Shown piece by piece: positions 58,985 to 64,000 of a DNA stretch of 64,000 bases (position 1 is its first letter; each line of letters starts with the position of its first letter). The notes under the pieces were generated by a model. That model was not told the origin of the DNA. It worked only from the letters and a program-made list of their open reading frames with translations, and made no database searches. Made by a program: the position numbers and the translations under genes. The stretch covers positions 4,588,001-4,652,000 of the forward strand of contig NZ_CP034248.1 of assembly GCF_003931855.1 (NCBI RefSeq), read 5' to 3'. The DNA is from Paenibacillus lentus. Lineage in GTDB: Bacteria; Bacillota; Bacilli; Paenibacillales; Paenibacillaceae.

Positions 58985-59796
58985 CTCACCTTGTCACGTT
59001 GACGGCCGAGATCGCTATATCCTCCGCGCGAACCGCGTGCAAGAATGAGCCGGTAAACAGCCTCCAAATGATCCCCAACAATCAGACTGGTCAGCGGGTC
59101 ATCTTGCCTGCCTCTGTATTTGACCGGATTCATTCTTCCTACCTGAACGGAATGAACGGCCCGTACCTTAAAGCCGCGAAGCAAGGCTTCGACCATAGCT
59201 AACGGCGGAATTTCAAGCGCTTCATAACCGATGGCGTCAATTACCCGTCGGCTCATGGCGTGAGGTACAGCCGTCAGGGAGGCTCCTTGCAAATCAGAAC
59301 GACCCAGCAATGCATTCAACGAATGTTTTGCCACAACGACTGGATGGATCTTCCGTCCTCCCGTAGGACCCGAATAATCATTAAGGGCCACGTCCACTCC
59401 ATCTAATACGGCCTTAACAAAAGGGCGGAGCTCGGCAACCGGAATAATCATATCGGCATCAATAAATAGTAGTATTTGCCCTTTTGCCGCTTCGGCGCCG
59501 ACCCGGCGACCTACGTCGTGTCCAAGCGGCTCGTCGGCCGTAATGACGTGTGCTCCCCATTTCCGGGCAATAGCGGGTGTACCATCGGTCGATCCGTTAG
59601 CCACGACGATCGTTTCGCAACAGGAATCAATCCTTGCAGCTTGGCGTAGTACACCAGGTAAGGTAGCTCTTTCGTTCATCGCCGGAATGATGACGGACAC
59701 GAGCGGGTTCGGATGATTGAACACGCGCCCAATCGGCCGCTTATCTTTCTTGGTTTGCCGTTTAGCACCGCCTGTAAGTCTGCGCTTTCTCAGCAT
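58981..59796 (-). CDS. GT2 glycosyltransferase with short basic N-terminus
   Basis: 271 residues from the ATG at 59796, after GGAGGTGA. MLRKRRLTGGAKRQTKKDKR gives a basic head, then VSVIIPAMNERATLPGVLRQ, IVVANGSTDGT and LLFIDADMIIPVAELRPFVK (DxD). It is paralogous to the next gene. A sigma-K-like promoter lies about 70 bases upstream, so this gene leads the run of six overlapping genes down to 53865. Confidence 0.88.
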   Translation of the reverse strand: MLRKRRLTGGAKRQTKKDKRPIGRVFNHPNPLVSVIIPAMNERATLPGVLRQAARIDSCCETIVVANGSTDGTPAIARKWGAHVITADEPLGHDVGRRVGAEAAKGQILLFIDADMIIPVAELRPFVKAVLDGVDVALNDYSGPTGGRKIHPVVVAKHSLNALLGRSDLQGASLTAVPHAMSRRVIDAIGYEALEIPPLAMVEALLRGFKVRAVHSVQVGRMNPVKYRGRQDDPLTSLIVGDHLEAVYRLILARGSRGGYSDLGRQRDKVR

Positions 59797-59865
59797 AATT
59801 TCACCTCCAAGCTTCGATACTCGAAGCAAGGTAGAACGAATAGGGCTCTTTGTACGTTTCCCTAC

Positions 59866-59891
59866 AGTGTATGTGGCTCAGCAAACGTTGT
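59866..59891 (-). promoter_or_regulatory. Sigma-K-like promoter ahead of the six-gene glycosyltransferase run
   Basis: Minus strand: AC (59890-59891), 16 bases, CATACACT (59866-59873). CATAnnnT and the AC spacing fit the sigma-K consensus. The transcript start would be near 59858, about 60 bases before the first start codon. Confidence 0.5.
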
Positions 59892-59975
59892 AACGGCAAA
59901 CGTACAGACCTTTTACCGCCAGATCTCTGCTAGAATCACCATTCTAAAAGACAAGCTGCGTGATATATAAATAGC

Positions 59976-60025
59976 AAAAAGACTATTCTCGATTTAACGG
60001 AGTAATCCGCACGAAAATAGCCTTT
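59976..60025 (-). terminator. Terminator after the GT4 pseudogene
   Basis: AAAGGCTATTTTCG pairs with CGAGAATAGTCTTT around 20 bases, followed on the minus strand by a T-run. Confidence 0.8.
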
Positions 60026-60034
60026 CAACTCCTA

Positions 60035-61192
60035 TTACCCTCCAGTTTTCTCACCTTTCATTAAATGAACCCATCGAGCAGCGGTATACTGCCAACGGAA
60101 TCTTCGAAGAGCCAATTCCCGCCCTGCCAGCCCCAGCTTTTTGCTTTGTTCTTCGCTGCTGAGCAAGCCCGTGATTCCCTGTGCCAAATTTTTTGTTAGC
60201 GAAGCTGGCGGCAGCAGCAACCCGGATTCTCCATCGATAACCACTTCCGGGATTCTCCCTACCCGACTGGCCATGACCGGAACTGCGGAGGTCATTGCCT
60301 CATCATTTACCAATCCAATGGCTTCGTCTTCCTCCGAGGGGACGACCACAAGATCAGCTAATTTATACCAGTTAACAATGCTTGGATAAAGAGAATAAGG
60401 AAAAAATAGCACTCTATCCTTAAATGGCTCCGCCATTTTCTTCAGGCGCCGGACGTACCTGCTCTCCCGATTAATCCCATAATACGCGCTGCCTACGATA
60501 ACCAACATGGCATCCTTCTCCTGACTCAATATCGACGGAAAGGCATTTAGCAAATGATGGACGCCCTTAGAAGGAAGCAGCCGCCCGATATACATGATGA
60601 TTTTGCGCCGACTCCATCCCAAGTCCGCAAGTCTGACCTGCCGCAAGTATTCCCCTGGCGAAGTCCAGCGAGGCGTGAAGTCTTCAAGACTTGCGCCAAA
60701 AGGATTCACGGATATCAATGCCTGGATCGATGGAAAACGCTGCTGAAGCTGCTTTTTTAAATACTCGTTATTCACAATGATCATATCGACGCTATCCAGT
60801 ATGTAGCGCATACGCATTTCTGGCTGATAAGAGGCGGAAAAGAACAGGGTCGAATGAAATGTTAGGAATACCCGAGCCATCGGCAGCCTATTCTTCAATT
60901 GATAGGCGAGCAGCGGGCGGTTATGAACATCCACAATATCGGGATGCCATTTCTTAAAATGTCTCAGCAAAGAGGAGAGATATTGCCTGCCGCCAGGCAT
61001 GCGAAAGCACGGAATCTGTTCAAACTGTCCCAAATTAGGAATCTGGCCATCCGATAAGCCGAATATTCGTATGTCCAGCTCACTCTACGCAAAAGGAGCC
61101 ATCTCCTCAATCACCCGCTCAACGGAACTGCTATGTCCAAAAGGAATAACGAAGGTACCCGGAGTAATGACTGCCACTTTTTGTCTGCTCAT
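60035..61192 (-). pseudogene. GT4 glycosyltransferase interrupted by an in-frame TAG
   Basis: From the ATG at 61192 the frame reads MSRQKVAVITPGTFVIPFGH, then SSSVERVIEEMAPFA (typical GT4 N-terminus with GxSSSVER), a TAG stop at 61085-61087, and continues in the same frame for about 350 residues. These include IVDVHNRPLLAYQLKNRLPM, YIGRLLPSKGVHHLLNAFPS and PSEEDEAIGLVNDEAMTS. The downstream part could only start at a TTG near 61033, without a ribosome site. Everything after the stop is intact, so the mutation is recent, or it is a sequencing error or read-through. Confidence 0.85.
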
Positions 61193-61395
61193 ACACCCTG
61201 ATTCCTCTCTCCAAAATTAAACCCTTAACCTAAAATATGCACCATTTGTCGCCGAGGTGTAACGCACGGTAAAAATCAAGCCGCTCATGGTCATCACGAT
61301 TAAAACAGGCTGTTGATGCAGCACAGTCGTCCACGCCTTTAAGGTACTGTCACATAAATTGAATCAGAAGTCGCATACAAAAAGGAGGAAAATCC

Positions 61396-62502
61396 ATGGG
61401 GCAAGACCATATCGGTATTCTGCTTAACTCCAGCATGTACCGGGGAATTCCCCAGCGAAAAACCGGCCAGGAATCGATAGCCAACTATGAAGAAGCGGCA
61501 CGGGCTAACGGATTCATTCCTTGCTTTCTAAGATTGGGAGATATAGATGCCGGAAAACACAGCAGCATTGCATATATACGGAACGGTAGCGACTACGTCA
61601 GAATGACGATTCCCACGCCTAAGGTCATCCACAATCGTGCCTTGTACAGGGACGCATCCGCCCACCGTAAAATTCGCAGCCTTGCATCCCAGGGCATAAG
61701 CATATTCAACCTAAACAACCGTTATGGAAAGAACGTCATCCATCGCCTGTTGCAAGAGGAGCCACGTCTAAATCAGTACCTTCCGGCAACTGCAGAACTT
61801 AGCGCTGCCTCACTAAGCAGTATGATGTCAAAATACCACGACCTCATTCTTAAACCTGTGCGCGGGTCAGTTGGGGATGGAATCATGAGAATGCAGCGGG
61901 ATAGCCTTGGCTGGAAAATCACTTATCCCTCTAAATCCAGAAGGAGCTGGACCACCGAGAGATTTGGCAGAGATGGCATGCCAGCCCGGCTTCAGCGACA
62001 ATTCAACCAGATCACTTATCTCATTCAGGAGCGCATCCCCCTCGCCGAATATGAAACAAGACCATTGGATTTGCGAGTGACCGTTCAGCGCGGTGCATTC
62101 GGCGAATGGGCTATTACCGGGATGTTCGTCAAAATTGCTCCGCAAAACAGCTTCTTATCCAACATCGCCAAAGGCGGTTACCCCTATCCCATTCACGTGT
62201 TGACTAAATGCATCCCCGCCCGGCTCATACCAGATGTCCTCTCCCACGTAGAAATGCTGTCCCTCTCCATTGCCCGTCATTTATCAACACGACTCCCCCT
62301 GCTCGCCGATCTCGGAATTGATATCGGGTTGACACAGGAAGGACAGCCTTACTTCATCGAGTGCAACGGGAGGGATCAGCGGCACGGCTTTCGAAAAGCT
62401 GGACTGACAGAAATATGGAAAGAGACGTACCGGCGTCCAATAAATTTCGCAAGATATTTATACGACCGCATCAACCTGAATAAATTACGGAGCGAAGCAT
62501 AA
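61396..62502 (+). CDS. YheC/YheD-family spore coat-associated ATP-grasp protein
   Basis: 368 residues. The N-terminal HIGILLNSSMYRGIPQRKTG and PTPKVIHNRALYRDASAHRK, the ATP-grasp core (LILKPVRGSVGDGIMRMQRD, YLIQERIPLAEYETRPLDLR) and the C-terminal DIGLTQEGQPYFIECNGRDQ match the YheC/YheD family of spore coat proteins. Enzymatic activity is inferred from the ATP-grasp fold. AAAGGAGG precedes the ATG. It sits at the edge of the glycan locus on the plus strand. Confidence 0.9.
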   Translation: MGQDHIGILLNSSMYRGIPQRKTGQESIANYEEAARANGFIPCFLRLGDIDAGKHSSIAYIRNGSDYVRMTIPTPKVIHNRALYRDASAHRKIRSLASQGISIFNLNNRYGKNVIHRLLQEEPRLNQYLPATAELSAASLSSMMSKYHDLILKPVRGSVGDGIMRMQRDSLGWKITYPSKSRRSWTTERFGRDGMPARLQRQFNQITYLIQERIPLAEYETRPLDLRVTVQRGAFGEWAITGMFVKIAPQNSFLSNIAKGGYPYPIHVLTKCIPARLIPDVLSHVEMLSLSIARHLSTRLPLLADLGIDIGLTQEGQPYFIECNGRDQRHGFRKAGLTEIWKETYRRPINFARYLYDRINLNKLRSEA

Positions 62503-62511
62503 CTTGGTGAC

Positions 62512-62556
62512 AAAAAAATAGAAGTCCGATTCGTCTAGCGAACCTGGACTTCTATT
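62512..62556. terminator. Bidirectional terminator between yheC-like gene and ecfT
   Basis: AATAGAAGTCC pairs with GGACTTCTATT with an inner TTCG/CGAA pairing, followed on the minus strand by seven T. Confidence 0.9.
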
Positions 62557-62568
62557 CGTTGTCTGCAT

Positions 62569-63369
62569 TCAATATCTTACATCGGTAATGCCAAATAACG
62601 GGTACAGATGTGACAAAGAATAAGCTGCCGCTAAAGCTATAGCCAACAGTATTAACAGCCCTAAATCATATAGCGTAAACACAGACGAATAATAATACGT
62701 TCTCCGGCGACTGTTGTGAAAAGCCTTGGACTCCATAGCTATCGCTACACGATGCGCCCGGCGGATGCTCTGGGATAGTAACGGCACAGCATATAGTTTC
62801 GTCTGCTCGACCCAGCCCCGCATGCCCTGAGCATGCCGCACCCCACGTATTTGAAGCGCGTTCCTCCTGATTTGGAACTCTTCCCAAACCATCGGCAGGA
62901 GCCGTACAGAAGCCATAAAACTATAGGCATATTTCGGGGCCAGCTTCACCTTCTGCATCAGGGCATAGAACAAAGCGACCGAAGAAGTCGTTAGCACATA
63001 CAGCAGTCCCTCGGCAGCGAATGTAATCGACTTAAAGCCGATATGAATCCCTCTATAGAAGCTCTCCTCCGAAATGCGGATAATTCCCCACTTCCACCAT
63101 AGCGTATCCCCTTTACCGAATAAGACCATAGTGATGGAGGAAGAGACAAAAACGAATAATAAGGGGAGGATCAGAATCAGGATTTTCCATGGCGGATGCC
63201 CGCTCATCAGAAATAGCACAAGGTAGATGACAATCGCCTGGTAAACGATAAAATCCAAGCTATGTGTAAACAAGGTCAGCAGGAACAACCCCAATATAAT
63301 ACCCAGTTTTGCAGCAGGATTGGCCCGGTGCAGCCAAGTTTCTCGCGTGGGCGTTAGAAATTTCCTCAT
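62569..63369 (-). CDS. ECF transporter transmembrane component EcfT
   Basis: 266 residues with several membrane helices (GIILGLFLLTLFTHSLDFIV, ILILPLLFVFVSSSITMVLF and a C-terminal helix). The coupling helices carry the Ala-Arg-Gly-like motifs (MESKAFHNSRRRTYYY and QIRRNALQIRGVRH). EcfT couples ATPases to substrate-binding S components for vitamin or metal uptake. The start overlaps the end of the ATPase gene. No S component is visible, so the substrate is unknown. Confidence 0.88.
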   Translation of the reverse strand: MRKFLTPTRETWLHRANPAAKLGIILGLFLLTLFTHSLDFIVYQAIVIYLVLFLMSGHPPWKILILILPLLFVFVSSSITMVLFGKGDTLWWKWGIIRISEESFYRGIHIGFKSITFAAEGLLYVLTTSSVALFYALMQKVKLAPKYAYSFMASVRLLPMVWEEFQIRRNALQIRGVRHAQGMRGWVEQTKLYAVPLLSQSIRRAHRVAIAMESKAFHNSRRRTYYYSSVFTLYDLGLLILLAIALAAAYSLSHLYPLFGITDVRY

Positions 63370-64000
63370 CGTTTTCCCTCTTCCTGCGTTTGTTTTCCTT
63401 CTTGCTGTGTTTGTTGTCCCTCTCCCTGCGTCTGTTTTCCCTCTCCCCGCGTTTCCTGTACTAGACTATCCCTCAGTTGCTTCATTTCTTCTCCACGCTC
63501 CGTAAGCTGCTGGGAGATCATCTTTCCCTCCCGTACCTCCCAACGCTGAGTGGCGATAATATCTGCAATTTTCTCCTCATGCGTAACCATGACGATCGCC
63601 GTCCCTAGACGACGAAGCTCCTCGCAAACTTGCAAAATAGCAAAGGTATTTACGGCATCCTGCCCGAAAGTTGGCTCGTCCAGCAAAAGTATCGGCTTAT
63701 CCAGCACGGCAGCGCCAGCTACACTTAGTCTACGCTTTTGCCCAAGGGAAAGCTGATAGGGATGCCGATGGTCCAAGCCCTTCAGGCCGAAGGTACGTAA
63801 TGATTTGTTCACCTGTTCTAAGACAACTTCCTCAGACAGTCCCTCCTGTCGCAAGGAAAAGGCAATTTCCTCTCCTACCTGCTCAGCTACGAACTGAAAT
63901 TCTGGGTTTTGAAACACAAAACTGATTTGACTCGCAGCCTGTTTCACCTGCTTTTGCCGCTTCTTCCATCGCACCCTCCATTTCCGCACGTGCTCATCAC
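63366..64000 (-). CDS. EcfA-type ABC ATPase, truncated by the window edge, with (EGxQTQ) tail
   Basis: The frame is open through the right edge, so the Walker A part is outside. It keeps the Q-loop FVFQNPE, signature LSLGQKRRLSVAGAA, Walker B ILLLDEPTFGQD and switch VTHEEK. The C-terminal 35 residues hold three near repeats (EGKQTQ, EGQQTQ, EGKQTQ), an unusual appendage. It is the partner of EcfT encoded downstream with a four-base overlap. The part inside the window may be the second half of a two-domain ATPase. Confidence 0.85.
   Translation of the reverse strand, partial: DEHVRKWRVRWKKRQKQVKQAASQISFVFQNPEFQFVAEQVGEEIAFSLRQEGLSEEVVLEQVNKSLRTFGLKGLDHRHPYQLSLGQKRRLSVAGAAVLDKPILLLDEPTFGQDAVNTFAILQVCEELRRLGTAIVMVTHEEKIADIIATQRWEVREGKMISQQLTERGEEMKQLRDSLVQETRGEGKQTQGEGQQTQQEGKQTQEEGKR

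Noticed and set aside
61330..61395. Sigma-K promoter for the YheC-like gene
   Set aside because: CATAAATT has the right shape but no AC at 15-17 bases; only at 18, so the match is too weak to claim.

Overview
The window looks like chromosomal DNA from a spore-forming Firmicute of the Paenibacillus group. The basis is the set of endospore genes (gerE, gerM, cmpA, a YheC/YheD ATP-grasp protein, a YhcN/YlaJ-type lipoprotein, SpsI- and CgeB-type spore polysaccharide genes), strong AGGAGG-type ribosome binding sites, frequent TTG/GTG starts, and an alkaline phosphatase ending in a copper-amine-oxidase-N-like domain that is common in that group. The assignment is by gene content only; no ribosomal RNA is present.

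Layout. 1-8053 (minus): a Tad/Flp-type pilus or secretion operon (TadZ/CpaE, TadA, TadB, TadC, Flp1-like pilin, three TadE/TadG-like pseudopilins). It sits behind a terminator-like hairpin that lies between its only visible promoter and its first gene. 8.1-12 kb: a DCC oxidoreductase, a small zinc-ribbon-like protein, and a MacB/LolD-type ABC operon with a lipoprotein. 12-13.9 kb: alkaline phosphatase with a clear PhoP-box array. 14-14.95 kb: an inverted repeat and an internally deleted IS1182-type element. 15-18.4 kb: XRE repressor, PAS/zinc protein, AzlCD, HAD phosphatase, bracketed by two identical tRNA-Leu(GAG) genes. 18.6-19.6 kb: a minus-strand tRNA run (Asn, Ser, Glu, Leu) interleaved with tRNA 3'-end copies whose T-loop is interrupted by a recurring ~80 bp module. 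19.7-36.8 kb: housekeeping and sporulation genes (SprT-like, CmpA, RdgB-Rph, GerM, PgpA-like, PrsA-like foldase, M20 dipeptidase, GerE, GlpK, MarR, MurR-type regulator-NagB-NagA, spore lipoprotein).

36.9-62.5 kb is the most unusual part: about 20 genes for building and transferring surface glycans. It holds GT2, GT4, CgeB-like and GT-D-like glycosyltransferases, a three-gene 6-deoxy-HexNAc nucleotide-sugar set, a UDP-sugar dehydrogenase, an SpsI-like nucleotidyltransferase, a cluster of tiny helical proteins, a polybasic protein and a predicted jelly-roll surface protein. No Wzx/Wzy or export gene is present. Several matches to the mother-cell sigma-K promoter consensus lie within it, and gerE lies in the same window, so I infer a spore-surface glycosylation locus acting in the mother-cell cytosol. 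Five or more of its proteins share a tetrapeptide G-(Y/F/L)-x-x repeat, and several carry Lys/Arg-rich tails. I propose this as a docking/scaffold system.

The right edge (62.6-64 kb) carries an ECF transporter EcfT and the C-terminal part of its ATPase. CDS starts were chosen from ribosome binding sites and overlap with the upstream stop codon; where they differ from the longest open frame this is stated.
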